From positions 17,325 through 81,324 of the forward strand of contig CAZGMJ010000018.1 of NCBI GenBank assembly GCA_964526785.1: a stretch of DNA of 64,000 bases, in the 5' to 3' direction. Below the pieces are notes generated by a model. That model searched no databases and was not told the DNA's origin. It was given only the letters and a program-made list of their open reading frames with translations. A program made the translations under genes and the position numbers. This DNA is from CAZGMJ01 sp964526785. Lineage in GTDB: Bacteria > Planctomycetota > Phycisphaerae > Sedimentisphaerales > Anaerobacaceae. Of this stretch, positions 25,532 through 33,994 are shown in pieces; positions within the stretch are counted from its first letter, which is position 1; each line of letters starts with the position of its first letter.

Positions 25532-26302
25532 ATGCGTAGATTTTCACGAAAAGGACGTAGTGCGGTTGCGGCGGCGGTTCTGTTGCTGACGGCAGCACTC
25601 AGCGGGAACGCAACGGCCGAGATTCTGGGGACGATCGATCTCGTTCACGACGGCTATGGTGCGTCGAATGTCGTCGATGTGTGGGGCGGCGGTCTGTCTG
25701 AGGCCACTATCGGCGTCGGACTGAATGTGCTGAACAAGAGCGACGGCACGGGAGAGGGAGAGTTCTGGGGCGATGGTCCGATCCCTGCATTCTGCATAGA
25801 ATTGTCGGAGGCCATTCCGGAAGATGACATCTATCCGTACGATGTTGTACCCGTCAGCGACGCGCAGAATCCGACGACATTCCTTGGCGGTACGATCGGC
25901 ACGGCCAAGGCGGACTACATCAGCGAGCTGTGGGGGCGCTTCTACGATCCGACGTGGGCGCAGCCCGGTCCGTATTTGCCGGTGACCGACGATGCGGCAG
26001 CGGCGTTTGCGGCGGCCATCTGGGAGATCGTGTACGAGGATCTACCCGGTTCGCCGGCAAGCTGGGATGTGGCATCGGATGGGACAGCCGGACCGCTCGG
26101 ATTCAGGATCGAGGGGATTGATGTCAACCGGGCCAATACATGGCTGCATTCGCTCGACGGCCAGGGGCCTCACGCGGACTTGCGGGCGTTTGCATACAAC
26201 GGCGCGCAGGATTTCGTGGCCCAGGTGCCGGAGCCGGCGACGATTGTGATCCTGGGCATCGGAGCGGCGAGCCTGGTGCGTCGGCGAAGAGTGCGGCAAT
26301 AA
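25532..26302 (+). CDS. PEP-CTERM surface protein, paralogue of the protein at 8906
   Basis: 256 aa: signal peptide, mature domain and tail VPEPATIVILGIGAASLV followed by RRRRVRQ. It shares with the 8906 protein the blocks GYGAS, FCIELSEAIP, KADYISELWGRFYDPTW, AAAIWEIVYED, WLHSLDGQGPHADLRA. The pattern (conserved cysteine in FCIEL, A-I-W-E block) resembles thioester-domain proteins, but the expected glutamine before A-I-W is alanine in both paralogues. ATG 25532 is the start of the signal peptide; GGGGGAT lies upstream. Confidence 0.84.
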   Translation: MRRFSRKGRSAVAAAVLLLTAALSGNATAEILGTIDLVHDGYGASNVVDVWGGGLSEATIGVGLNVLNKSDGTGEGEFWGDGPIPAFCIELSEAIPEDDIYPYDVVPVSDAQNPTTFLGGTIGTAKADYISELWGRFYDPTWAQPGPYLPVTDDAAAAFAAAIWEIVYEDLPGSPASWDVASDGTAGPLGFRIEGIDVNRANTWLHSLDGQGPHADLRAFAYNGAQDFVAQVPEPATIVILGIGAASLVRRRRVRQ

Positions 26303-26370
26303 GCCGCCGCGGGCTTCGTTACGAACGCGCTTTTTCGACAAGCGTCAACACCGAGGGGGGTGAAGAGAAA

Positions 26371-27006
26371 ATGACAGGCAGAATATCTATGGCGGCCGGG
26401 GTTCTTTTCGGCATATGCTCTCTGGCGATGAGCGGGCCGATGGTGGACGGCGGGTATGAGGCAGCAGAGATGTGGCGGCGTCCGGCCCCCGCCGAGCGCA
26501 ACGGGCACCACGGCTGCATCAGCAAGGTCGATGAGCCGATACTGCTCCATCGCGACTCGAACACCGGCCAGTTTTATGTCAGCACCGGCGAATTGCAGCA
26601 CGGCGTCCAGTCCAGCTTTCCGCTGGCGGACGTAGACCAGCGGGCGGTACTGGAGTTCATCCTCGACGAATTGCTGCGTGATCCCAATGACGCCGGGCCC
26701 GAAATGCCGCCGGCCGGTGGAGGGGGAGCGCCTTCGACGAACAGTTTATTTGCTTCGAACGGCGACGCCGGCTATGGCAGCGCGCTGCCTCTGATGGCGG
26801 TGCCGACAGCTACGAATCGTACGGCAACGGGACCGGTCACAACGGACCGGCAGTTTGCGGCCGCTCCGGTTCCGGTATCCGATATCATCGTGACGCCGAG
26901 TCCGGGCGGTTCGACCGAGGGTTCGGCCCCAATCCCGGAGCCCGCGACGTTTGTTCTGCTGGCAGGCGGTGCGGCGATGCTGCGACGACGAAAACGAAAC
27001 ACATGA
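26371..27006 (+). CDS. PEP-CTERM surface protein with low-complexity mature region
   Basis: 211 aa: weak signal peptide (MTGRISMAAGVLFGICSLAM), a ~75-residue N-terminal part with possible beta structure, then a proline/threonine/glycine-rich stretch, and the tail IPEPATFVLLAGGAAML with RRRKRNT. ATG 26371 is preceded by GAGGGGGG. I do not recognise the mature domain. A perfect 12-bp hairpin (27018-27048) follows the stop. Confidence 0.8.
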   Translation: MTGRISMAAGVLFGICSLAMSGPMVDGGYEAAEMWRRPAPAERNGHHGCISKVDEPILLHRDSNTGQFYVSTGELQHGVQSSFPLADVDQRAVLEFILDELLRDPNDAGPEMPPAGGGGAPSTNSLFASNGDAGYGSALPLMAVPTATNRTATGPVTTDRQFAAAPVPVSDIIVTPSPGGSTEGSAPIPEPATFVLLAGGAAMLRRRKRNT

Positions 27007-27017
27007 CATTTGTCCAG

Positions 27018-27048
27018 ACGGGCGTCGGTCTCGCCAACCGACGCCCGT
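27018..27048 (+). terminator. 12-bp perfect hairpin after the PEP-CTERM gene
   Basis: ACGGGCGTCGGT (27018-27029) and ACCGACGCCCGT (27037-27048) around a 7-nt loop, 11 bp after the stop. Strong stem but followed by TCCCCCC rather than T-run, so termination may need Rho or it stabilises the 3' end. Confidence 0.55.
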
Positions 27049-27275
27049 TCCCCCCTACTGTGGGCGTCTATTGTTACAGGGCAGAAGAGGGAGGGCGCTT
27101 CGAGAACTGTATTTCCGGTATGCTCTCGGAGATTACCACGGATTCGAGGGCCGGTCGCCAGGATCGGCCCATTTCTTGTCGGTACGCGTTTGTTTCGTAT
27201 ACTTTAGTTGTCCGGACACGTAGAAGGAATTACATCACACCATTTGCAATATAGCTATCCTGATGGGGGTGCTAT

Positions 27276-27864
27276 ATGTCTCGCCCGAAAACACGCCGCG
27301 GCGTTGTGCTGGTGGCCGTGGTCTTTTTGCTCATTTTCTCGGCTCTGGGTGTCAGCATGGTTGCCATGACCGGGACCAACGCGCAGATCGCGCACAATCA
27401 CCGCAAGATGAATCGTGCCTTCAGTTCGGCTGAATCCGGCCATGGCGTTATGCGTTACTGGCTCAAATCGGTAAGCATGCCAAGCACAACGCCGACGTCA
27501 GATTACTTCACTGAGATTGTTAATGACGTACAAGTTGCTCTTTCTTCGAACAGCATAACAAATGTGGTTCTCCAGGACGACGGCTCGGTTCCAACGGTTC
27601 CACTCGATTCCGGGATTCACACAGACTTTCATGGACAGATGTCGATCGATCCAAGCCTGCCGGCCGTACTCCAGGTGCAGGTAACGGGCACGAACCAGAA
27701 CATAGACAGCAAGATTAAGACAGGCTTTGTCGTTGGACCATACGAACATCCGATCTTCAATTACGATGGATTTCGACCGAGTCAAGAGTTCGAAGATACC
27801 GGCGGGTTTCGATACGCTGCGGGTGCTGCACTACGATCCGCCGTCGCATGAAATCGTTCACTAA
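27276..27864 (+). pseudogene. PilX-type pilus assembly gene, probably truncated by a frameshift or deletion
   Basis: The first ~60 residues, RRGVVLVAVVFLLIFSALG and the long helix to RAFSSAESGHGVMRYWL, match the N-terminal domain of PilX-type minor pilins. The reading frame ends after 191 aa at 27851 with an arginine/alanine-rich tail. In the next frame the same DNA continues as KIPAGFDTLRVLHYDPPSHE up to TAA 27864, which reads like natural protein, so one or more bases were probably lost near 27770. PilX-type proteins are usually longer than this. It could still make a short inner-membrane protein. Confidence 0.55.
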
Positions 27865-27897
27865 GGTTACGGGTAGTGATGGGAAGTGAGAGCCGCC

Positions 27898-27981
27898 ATG
27901 AGTCGGCAGGAATTGGTAATAGGCCTCGGTATTCTGGCGATAGGAACGCTGGTTATCGTGCTGGTGTTCCTGTATGGATGA
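27898..27981 (+). CDS. 27-residue single-helix membrane peptide
   Basis: MSRQELVIGLGILAIGTLVI and VLVFLYG: one transmembrane helix with a charged N-terminus and nothing more. GGGAAGTGAG lies upstream but is spaced about 11 nt from ATG. It lies just after the broken PilX gene. A gene this small cannot be proven from sequence alone. Confidence 0.35.
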   Translation: MSRQELVIGLGILAIGTLVIVLVFLYG

Positions 27982-28110
27982 TTCCCGAGACCGGAATCGA
28001 GGTTTGCCTGAGTACGCTGAGTTGTGCGGGAGCATCGGGGCGCCGGTTGCGGCCGGCGCAGATGCGGGGGGAGGTTCTTCAGGCCAAACCGGTTTTGGGG
28101 AAGGCTAGGT

Positions 28111-28168
28111 TACGAGCCGCCCGCACCATTCGCTCCCAATGCAACAGTGAGAAAACGGGCGGCTCGTA
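28111..28168. repeat. 13-bp perfect inverted repeat with 32-bp spacer
   Basis: TACGAGCCGCCCG (28111-28123) and its exact complement CGGGCGGCTCGTA (28156-28168). No T-run on either side. It sits past the 3' end of the minus-strand gene at 28204. Confidence 0.6.
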
Positions 28169-28203
28169 TGCGACTCTTGCAGAGACTCAGGAGGCTTTGT
28201 CTG

Positions 28204-28458
28204 CTACTGGTGGTGATGCTCGGGATTGAGGGCGAGTCTCTTACGGAAGAGAAAGACAATCACGCCCAGGGCAATCAGGCCCACAAAGCCGTTGTCGCCC
28301 AGAGTGCTCAGCAGCGAGGTCAGGTTCGCGACCACACCGCCGAAGAAGGGTACGCCCTGGCCGAACAGTATCTCGACGACGATGCCCAGAGCGAGCAGCA
28401 GCAAAAAGATCTCCGTGATTTCAGCAATCCATTTCTTGATTTCCTGTAGGTACTGCAT
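28204..28458 (-). CDS. Small two-helix membrane protein
   Basis: 84 aa with a charged N-terminus (MQYLQEIKKWIAEI), two transmembrane helices (about 16-34 and 58-71) separated by a glycine-rich loop, and a histidine-ended tail. AAGGAG lies 8 nt upstream of ATG 28458, which supports a real gene. The family is not recognised. Confidence 0.7.
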   Translation of the reverse strand: MQYLQEIKKWIAEITEIFLLLLALGIVVEILFGQGVPFFGGVVANLTSLLSTLGDNGFVGLIALGVIVFLFRKRLALNPEHHHQ

Positions 28459-28874
28459 TGCGGACTCTCCTTAATCATTGAGTACCATTGCAAAACGACA
28501 CGCTAGTAGTGATCCAGATAGTATTTTCGGCTCTACTTTAGCTTTTTCTTTAAGGTTGCACCGCGTGGATTACAAGCCTTTGCCGGCCCGGCAGAGCATT
28601 TGGGGCTCGGCTGCCCTCCAGGTGCGGGTGTGATGTGCGTTTTTCAGGCTGATATCGGCCCTCAAGGGCATTGGTGTGGTTCGCAGTGCCCGGACGGCGC
28701 TGCTATATGCCGCCGAGAAAATGCGTGCATTTTGTTCTTGTTCACCATCAGAGGCCCAAAAAAGGCAGCCAGTCGGGAGGTGCCAAGAGCCGCGATAGGC
28801 ATCAATTAACGCGGATAGACCGCAAGAGAAGTCTGCTGTCATCCGCATGTTCCGGTACAAGCGGCTCTCCAAAC
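28459..28874. other. Intergenic stretch, no gene seen
   Basis: About 415 bp between the minus-strand small membrane gene and the promoter at 28875. Frames on both strands lack ribosome sites and motifs. Confidence 0.4.
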
Positions 28875-28903
28875 TTGACATTCGATGTTAAAATGGGTAA
28901 GAT
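28875..28903 (+). promoter_or_regulatory. Predicted promoter placing the transcript start on the next ATG
   Basis: TTGACA (28875-28880), 17 bp containing GTTAA and ending GGG, TAAGAT (28898-28903). Transcription would start about 7 nt later, at 28910, the A of the ATG. Confidence 0.65.
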
Positions 28904-28909
28904 ATACTC

Positions 28910-29083
28910 ATGGCTTCGGAGGTACTATCGTTTGTACTGAGGGTGGTGTTGGTTGCCTGTGTCTGGGCCTTCACCTGGCAGGTGGTGGAGCCCAGGACAC
29001 AGGGCTTGCGCATCGTTCGCGCAGCACTGCTGGTCGTTGGGCTGCTGGTTGTTTTCGGCGCTCTGCGCGTTGCGGGGATTTAG
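28910..29083 (+). CDS. 57-residue two-helix membrane protein, probably translated from a leaderless mRNA
   Basis: The product has two hydrophobic helices (VLSFVLRVVLVACVWAF near residues 5-21 and AALLVVGLLVVFGAL near 38-52) joined by a basic loop (EPRTQGLRIVR) and ends at TAG 29081-29083. There is no ribosome site, but the predicted promoter at 28875 would place the 5' end of the mRNA on this ATG. Hydrophobic composition throughout the frame argues for a real small membrane protein. Function unknown. Confidence 0.55.
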   Translation: MASEVLSFVLRVVLVACVWAFTWQVVEPRTQGLRIVRAALLVVGLLVVFGALRVAGI

Positions 29084-29423
29084 AGCGGCTGCGGGATTCC
29101 GCTGCATTCAAGCAGCGTGGTCCATCTCGTGCATCCACTTGCGGCGACTATCTACGGCCGGGCTGTTTCATTCCTCATGTTCTCTTGCGGGACGGGTCGA
29201 GCAGGAGTCCCTATCGCTTGTTTTCGGTGCGAGCATTACTGTGACGCACGCCGGTTGGGCGCCGAGATTTCTTCGACATGTGTCGGCCGAAGTCAGAGCT
29301 GCGAATGTTGTGCCGAGGTGCGGTTCGTATTTGGCGAGCCGTCGGGAGATTGGCGGAGCAGTCGAAGGGAGCGGGCAAGCGGCCGCGTGTACTGTGCTGC
29401 GGAAAACTACGTAGTTGCCACAA
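29084..29423. other. Intergenic stretch, no gene seen
   Basis: About 340 bp after the leaderless-type gene. A frame at 29117-29767 is open but its product is arginine/cysteine-rich without motif and runs through a terminator, so it is not accepted. Confidence 0.4.
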
Positions 29424-29451
29424 TAGACATGTGCGGCCCGGCCAGTATAAT
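29424..29451 (+). promoter_or_regulatory. Predicted promoter of a candidate small RNA
   Basis: TAGACA (29424-29429, five of six -35 consensus bases), 16-bp spacer, TATAAT (29446-29451). There is no open gene downstream on this strand, only a terminator at 29558. Confidence 0.55.
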
Positions 29452-29457
29452 TCCTAC

Positions 29458-29588
29458 AACTCTATCGCTCGAATTATGGAGGTTGTGGCAGAATGCCTGG
29501 ACGAAGTCTGGCCCGTTCCGGGTAAGCGCGCAAAATCATGACCTCTGCACAAGTCTGGCCCCGGCGGAGGCTCCGGGGCTTTCTTTTT
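29458..29588 (+). ncRNA. Candidate small RNA, about 130 nt
   Basis: Bounded by the promoter at 29424-29451 and an intrinsic terminator: GCCCCGG (29558-29564) pairs with CCGGGGC (29573-29579), followed by TTTCTTTTT. The segment between has no convincing coding frame. On the other strand the hairpin lacks a T-run, so it is not simply the terminator of the minus-strand beta-helix gene. Target unknown; related RNAs were not recognised. Confidence 0.45.
29558..29588 (+). terminator. Intrinsic terminator
   Basis: Seven-bp G/C stem, 8-nt loop (29565-29572) and TTTCTTTTT tail on the plus strand. Confidence 0.75.
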
Positions 29589-29606
29589 GCGCTGCCGGCA
29601 GGATGT

Positions 29607-32051
29607 CTACGGTTGTTGCCAGAGCCAGTTGCCTGCAATGGCCGCCATATCCCGGAAATCGACCGTCGTGTTGCGATCCACATCGGCCGGCATGGGGGAG
29701 CCAAAAGTCAGCCAGTGTTCGGCAAGGGCGCGGATATCCAGCAGGTCGACCAGTCCGTCGGCGGTAACGTCTGCTGCATTGCCCGGTCCGGCATCGAGCG
29801 ACATGGCGGCCTCAGGGGTGCCGCCGTAGGCTCCCATGTTTACTGCTGCGCCGTGCGGCCACAATTCCATCCGCCAGTCGATGCCATCAAAACGCCATGG
29901 TGAGTTCGGCTCGCTCACAGTATAGTCGGTGCCGGCGTCGATACACGAGCTGGTCGTGCTGTCGATTTGCCAGCTTTGTGCAACGGGATCCCACCGGCCG
30001 ATCTCGGATTGCAGATGGAAGTCCGCATTGGCGGTATCGACGAAAAGCGGATCGACATCGATATTGCCCCGGCCCCAGGTTACGGTTGAGTTGGCGGAGA
30101 CCGACAGCGCGGCCCGGCCGCCTTCGACGCTGGAGTGCATTACCGTGACGTTGGAGCCGCGGTCTTCGTCGTAGGGACTGTCCGTCAGAGCCATTGGGGT
30201 GGGACAGTTGCGAATAATGCAGTTGACGACTGTGGCTGTGCCGCTTCCGGGATAGAGGCAATAGGGCGGCCCCCAGCGGCCGGTGTGATCGAAGAAGCGA
30301 ATGCCTCGACCGCAGTCGAAGATGGTATTGTTAACCAGCAGGGCGTTGCATTGATTCTGCACGGCGATGCCGGCGCTGGAGCAGTCGTAGATGAGGTTGT
30401 TGATCAGCACGGGCGAGCACTTGTCGCGCAGGACAATGCCGTGGTCGTCACTGCCTGCGATGATATTGCCGATCAGAACAGCCGAGCAGCGAGTGGGGTT
30501 TATCATGTCGTCGTGGTGCGGATCAATCATGACGTTGTTGCGGATTAACGGGGCCGGATCGCTTTCTCCGTACAGGTCGATATCGTCGTTGTCACCGTTG
30601 TGCCCGGTGAAGTAGCAGTCCTCGACCAGCACATAGGAAAAGCGCGTGTGTATGCCCTGGCCTATTCCGATGAAGGTGCAGCCGGATATATGGGCCATGG
30701 CCGGTCCCGGATGCTCCGGGTCGTCGGATATGATAGCAATGGCGTCGCCGGAGCCGCGGATCCCCTCGTCGGGAAGGTTTTGAAATGCACAGTGTTCGAT
30801 ATCGAGGCGGCAGGCAAGGGCGACGATCGCCTCGTGGTAGTTGCGATTCGGCAGCGGCGTCTCAGGGTTGCAGTCGTTGTCGTAGTAGTCCTTATGGTCG
30901 CCCTCACAATCAGCGTATTCGAAAATGCAGTGACTCAGGCGGCTGTCGTCGGATTCAATGAACGTAAGCGACCGCCATCTGGCCGCATCGTCGTAGCGGG
31001 TGAAGCGAATCGGCTGGGTCTCGGTTCCTTCGGCGATACATCGGCCGTAAACACTTATCGACACGCCGTCCTGCATCAGTACGTGCGTTCCGGGTTTTAT
31101 GGTCAGAGTGCCGCCGACAGGGACGACGAGGTCGCTTTCAAGTACGACCGCCCCGGCCCACACAGAGTCGCCGGCCAGTTCGCCGCCGAGGTAATTGGCG
31201 GGCGGGATGTAGAGCAGTTCGATGGAACCGGTATCCACCGCAGCAAGTTCAGTGTCACGCGCTTCGGCAACAACGGTGTTCAGTCCGTCTGCGAGCGTGA
31301 TATCAGCAGACCAGGCACCGGTAGTCGAGTTGAAGGCCGCATCGACGCCGGCCACCACTACGCTGACTGCGTTGACGGCATTGGTTGTGCCTGTCAGTGT
31401 GATGTTTCGGCCTGGAACGACCCACGTTTGCCCGATCTGCACGGCGGCGCCGGAACTCCGCAATGCGGGCGAGAGGGAGAAGTCACTGCTTCCGGAAGAG
31501 GTGTTGTGCCCCTCGATTGCCAGTACGTTCAGGCCGGGGGTGAGCAATTGGCCGGCATTTCCAAGCGATATGATCTCCGGCGTACCGGCTTCATGCGATG
31601 AAGCCGTAGTTTCGTAGGTGGCCGGACCGTCCGGCATGTGGCGCCGCGCCACTTCATTTCCATTGAGCCATGCGATGAACCCGTCATCATAGTCGATCAG
31701 CAACTCGATGTTCACATCGGTTGCGGGCTGCGGAACGGAAAACGTCTTGCGAATGTAGACTGCAACATAACGATCTTCCATATCCTCCAGAACGGTTGCA
31801 TCATCGCCGTCGCCGTATCCAAACCCGGCGGTTCCCGTTTCCCACCCCGAATCGTTGAAGTCGACATGAGTCCATCGATCAGGTTCGGTACCTGGTGCAG
31901 TTATACCTCGAAAGAACCGCCACGTCGCAGCCGGTTCGATGTACGTGGTCGAGCCGGATGCGAGGTTGACAGTCATCGCCGCAAGTCTATTCCAGGCCGA
32001 GAGCAGGCAAAGCAGAAAAAACAGTATTCGTTTAGCATCAACTCGTATCAT
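29607..32051 (-). CDS. Secreted parallel beta-helix protein with C-terminal dockerin type I domain
   Basis: 814 aa. Signal peptide (MIRVDAKRILFFLLCLLSAW), an N-terminal beta-sandwich of about 170 residues (VYIRKTFSVPQPATDVNIEL, IDYDDGFIAWLNGNEV: the galactose-binding-like fold common in planctomycetes), an Ig-like part, and from about residue 300 a right-handed beta-helix with repeated short hydrophobic strands (VLIGNIIAGSDDHGIVLRD, PVLINNLIYDCSSAGIAV, LLVNNTIFDCGRGI). The last ~58 residues are two dockerin repeats, DVTADGLVDLLDIRALAEHW and DVDRNTTVDFRDMAAIAGNW, with calcium-loop aspartates. Beta-helix folds often bind or cleave polysaccharide; no catalytic site is assigned. ATG 32051 has GGAGGAG upstream. 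Confidence 0.85.
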   Translation of the reverse strand: MIRVDAKRILFFLLCLLSAWNRLAAMTVNLASGSTTYIEPAATWRFFRGITAPGTEPDRWTHVDFNDSGWETGTAGFGYGDGDDATVLEDMEDRYVAVYIRKTFSVPQPATDVNIELLIDYDDGFIAWLNGNEVARRHMPDGPATYETTASSHEAGTPEIISLGNAGQLLTPGLNVLAIEGHNTSSGSSDFSLSPALRSSGAAVQIGQTWVVPGRNITLTGTTNAVNAVSVVVAGVDAAFNSTTGAWSADITLADGLNTVVAEARDTELAAVDTGSIELLYIPPANYLGGELAGDSVWAGAVVLESDLVVPVGGTLTIKPGTHVLMQDGVSISVYGRCIAEGTETQPIRFTRYDDAARWRSLTFIESDDSRLSHCIFEYADCEGDHKDYYDNDCNPETPLPNRNYHEAIVALACRLDIEHCAFQNLPDEGIRGSGDAIAIISDDPEHPGPAMAHISGCTFIGIGQGIHTRFSYVLVEDCYFTGHNGDNDDIDLYGESDPAPLIRNNVMIDPHHDDMINPTRCSAVLIGNIIAGSDDHGIVLRDKCSPVLINNLIYDCSSAGIAVQNQCNALLVNNTIFDCGRGIRFFDHTGRWGPPYCLYPGSGTATVVNCIIRNCPTPMALTDSPYDEDRGSNVTVMHSSVEGGRAALSVSANSTVTWGRGNIDVDPLFVDTANADFHLQSEIGRWDPVAQSWQIDSTTSSCIDAGTDYTVSEPNSPWRFDGIDWRMELWPHGAAVNMGAYGGTPEAAMSLDAGPGNAADVTADGLVDLLDIRALAEHWLTFGSPMPADVDRNTTVDFRDMAAIAGNWLWQQP

Positions 32052-32380
32052 AACCTGCTCCTCCGGCACCGTGTGCGGCATGCATCAGTATGCACATCGT
32101 TTCCTGCACTATTGGCCGATGGTTCATCGCGGTGGTGCGCACACCACATCTGTACGTCAGAACCTGCTCATAGAATTATACCGGATTTGATGCTGCAAAC
32201 CAAGGACCGGGGCCGTCTGACGCGGGTAGTATGAAGAAAAGTCGACCTTGTCTTTTGGAGTTGGGCCATGCATTTCGTATGTTTTAGACAGTGAAAAGGA
32301 CGCGGCGGGAGAGGTCGTAATTGCGGGAGAGATAGTAGTTATCGGAGAGACACTGACTACTAAAGAGAGGAGGATGTATT
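32052..32380. other. Intergenic stretch, no gene seen
   Basis: About 330 bp between divergent genes. A weak pair TTGGAG-17-TATGTT near 32258-32286 could serve the gene at 32381. The G/A-rich 60 bp before that gene contain several ribosome-site-like GGAGAG stretches. Confidence 0.35.
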
Positions 32381-32911
32381 ATGTTACATTCCGTTACGGG
32401 CGCGACCCCTGCGCCATCACTTTGTCAGTACGTCCGGGAGGCCACGAGTATAGAGCCCGATGAGCGCAGGCAGTCGAGTCTGCCGGCGGGTGCGCTGCAG
32501 GGTATCCGGGACTCCGCGCGACGGACTGTAAGCGAATCCGGGTTCATTGATCGGGAAACATCCAGATCGGAGATGATTCAGGAATTCCTCGGTGTAGGGC
32601 GCGATGGAGCGCCTGTTGACAATCTGCAAAGAAATGGGGAAGGCCTGTTCTCCATTCTGAGCAGGACATCGCGAGAAATCCTCGAGAGTATCTTGAAGTC
32701 CGATGGTTTTATCGGGCGCACTACTCCACGTTCGGAGATGATCCAGGTGACGCTCGGTCTCGGTCGTTATGCGCCCGATCCGATGGAACAGCCGGTCATG
32801 CTCAGCGCCGCCGCTCGCATTGCGCAGTTCTGTTCGAGCCTGATGCAACAACAGCCGCAGCGCGCGATCCGCACTCACAGCGCGTCGACCGGTCTCGATA
32901 TCCTGGCATGA
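32381..32911 (+). CDS. Cytoplasmic protein of unknown function with an internal tandem repeat
   Basis: 176 aa, no signal peptide or membrane segment. Two internal repeats about 60 residues apart: GFIDRETSRSEMIQEFLGVGR and GFIGRTTPRSEMIQVTLGLGR (seen at about residues 52-72 and 109-129), a duplication that argues for this frame over the opposite one. GAGAGGAGG (32365-32373) precedes ATG 32381 by 7 nt. The rest is helical and serine/glutamine-rich. I do not recognise the family; the repeated GFIxRxTxRSEMIQ motif could serve as a signature for search. Confidence 0.6.
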   Translation: MLHSVTGATPAPSLCQYVREATSIEPDERRQSSLPAGALQGIRDSARRTVSESGFIDRETSRSEMIQEFLGVGRDGAPVDNLQRNGEGLFSILSRTSREILESILKSDGFIGRTTPRSEMIQVTLGLGRYAPDPMEQPVMLSAAARIAQFCSSLMQQQPQRAIRTHSASTGLDILA

Positions 32912-33086
32912 GAGGATCGACAGGCAGGTGGGAATCGAGCCCCAGGCCAACACATATGTCCAATGGCGATAGCATGGTGACTTCAAAAGCGCGGATTTGC
33001 GCACTTTTCTCAGAAGTGACATGCTCTTCCTGTCGATATTGAAAGCGGGTCAAGAGAGTTGCTATTCAATTGGAAGAGGACCACTT

Positions 33087-33488
33087 ATGATCAAAGCTCG
33101 AGAGATCATGACGCGGGACGTTGTTGTCGTTACGGAAGATACTCCCATTATCGAAGCGCTGGAGCTACTGATCAGGCACCGAATCAGCGGTATTCCCGTA
33201 GTGGATTCGGAGATGCGAATCACAGGGATGTTATCTGAGCGGGACATGCTCAGGCTTCATAACGAAGGAGAGGCTGTTCACGGCCAGTTGGTTGCCGATT
33301 ACATGACACAGCCGGCGGTGTTCTTCGATCAGAACGAGAGCGCTTGGGATATTGGCAAGTGCTTTTCCGAATACTACATACGGCGGGTGCCGATCACCGA
33401 CGACGGCAGGGTTGTAGGTATTGTCAGCGCCAAGGACGTGTTGGAAGCGATTCTCGATGCGGTGCACGCGAACGGACCAACTCGCTGA
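33087..33488 (+). CDS. Tandem CBS-domain protein
   Basis: 133 aa formed by two CBS domains: REIMTRDVVVVTEDTPIIEAL through GIPVVDSEMRITGMLSERDML, and DYMTQPAVFFDQNESAWDIG through RRVPITDDGRVVGIVSAKDVL. A CBS pair (Bateman module) binds adenosine nucleotides and acts as an energy or redox sensor; no effector domain is fused, so it must work by binding a partner. GAAGAGGA lies upstream of ATG 33087; the longer upstream frame gives no sensible extension. Confidence 0.85.
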   Translation: MIKAREIMTRDVVVVTEDTPIIEALELLIRHRISGIPVVDSEMRITGMLSERDMLRLHNEGEAVHGQLVADYMTQPAVFFDQNESAWDIGKCFSEYYIRRVPITDDGRVVGIVSAKDVLEAILDAVHANGPTR

Positions 33489-33965
33489 GGTGCTGTTGAC
33501 ATCTTGATTGCGGCATATGAAAAAGGAGCCCTTTTTCAGAGGCGTGGGCAGGGCCTGTAAATGCCAGGCCCGCGCTTGTGGCTTGAGTTTTCCCTCTTCG
33601 GTCTGCCAGCCATTCAATCGGCAGGCTGTGATCACCGTTCGAATATCCACACGAGGTATGTTTCATCAACCGATGACCGGGTAGCGTTCGCCAGGGCGCG
33701 GTAGAATCGCGGGCGGAGGTCTGCTTGCGGTTTGGTCATCCGGTTAACATGCGACCGGGCTTTCCGGCTGATTGCGTCCTGCTTACATTCCAAAACTGTC
33801 CATGAATTGCATCAGTTATCTGCATTCGCTGTTGCATTTCAGCCGGCACAACCACGGCCGTCGTCCGCTTTTCTTTCCTGATTGTAAGTATTGCTTTCCA
33901 AAGGGTTTGTGTGTTTTTTCCGCTCGCGGTTCCCTGGCTTCGGTCTGTCCTGAGGGCGAAAGCAC
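33489..33965. other. Intergenic stretch with small palindromes, no gene
   Basis: About 480 bp. It contains AAAAAGGAGCCCTTTTT (near 33520), a perfect GGGCCTG/CAGGCCC hairpin (about 33552-33572) and a CTGCC/GGCAG pair near 33605. None has a T-run typical of a terminator. No supported coding frame. Confidence 0.4.
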
Positions 33966-33994
33966 TTGACTTTGCAGGTTAAGATAGGTAAGAT
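33966..33994 (+). promoter_or_regulatory. Predicted promoter of the VPAPGA-CTERM gene
   Basis: TTGACT (33966-33971), 17-bp spacer with GGTTAA and ending GG, TAAGAT (33989-33994). A start near 34001 leaves a leader of about 140 nt. Confidence 0.6.

Noticed and set aside
29117..29767. 216-codon plus-strand frame through the small-RNA candidate
   Set aside because: It passes through an intrinsic terminator and has no motif, ribosome site or natural composition.
32417..33022. 201-codon minus-strand frame opposite the repeat-motif gene at 32381
   Set aside because: The plus frame has a strong ribosome site and an internal protein repeat, while the minus frame has neither.
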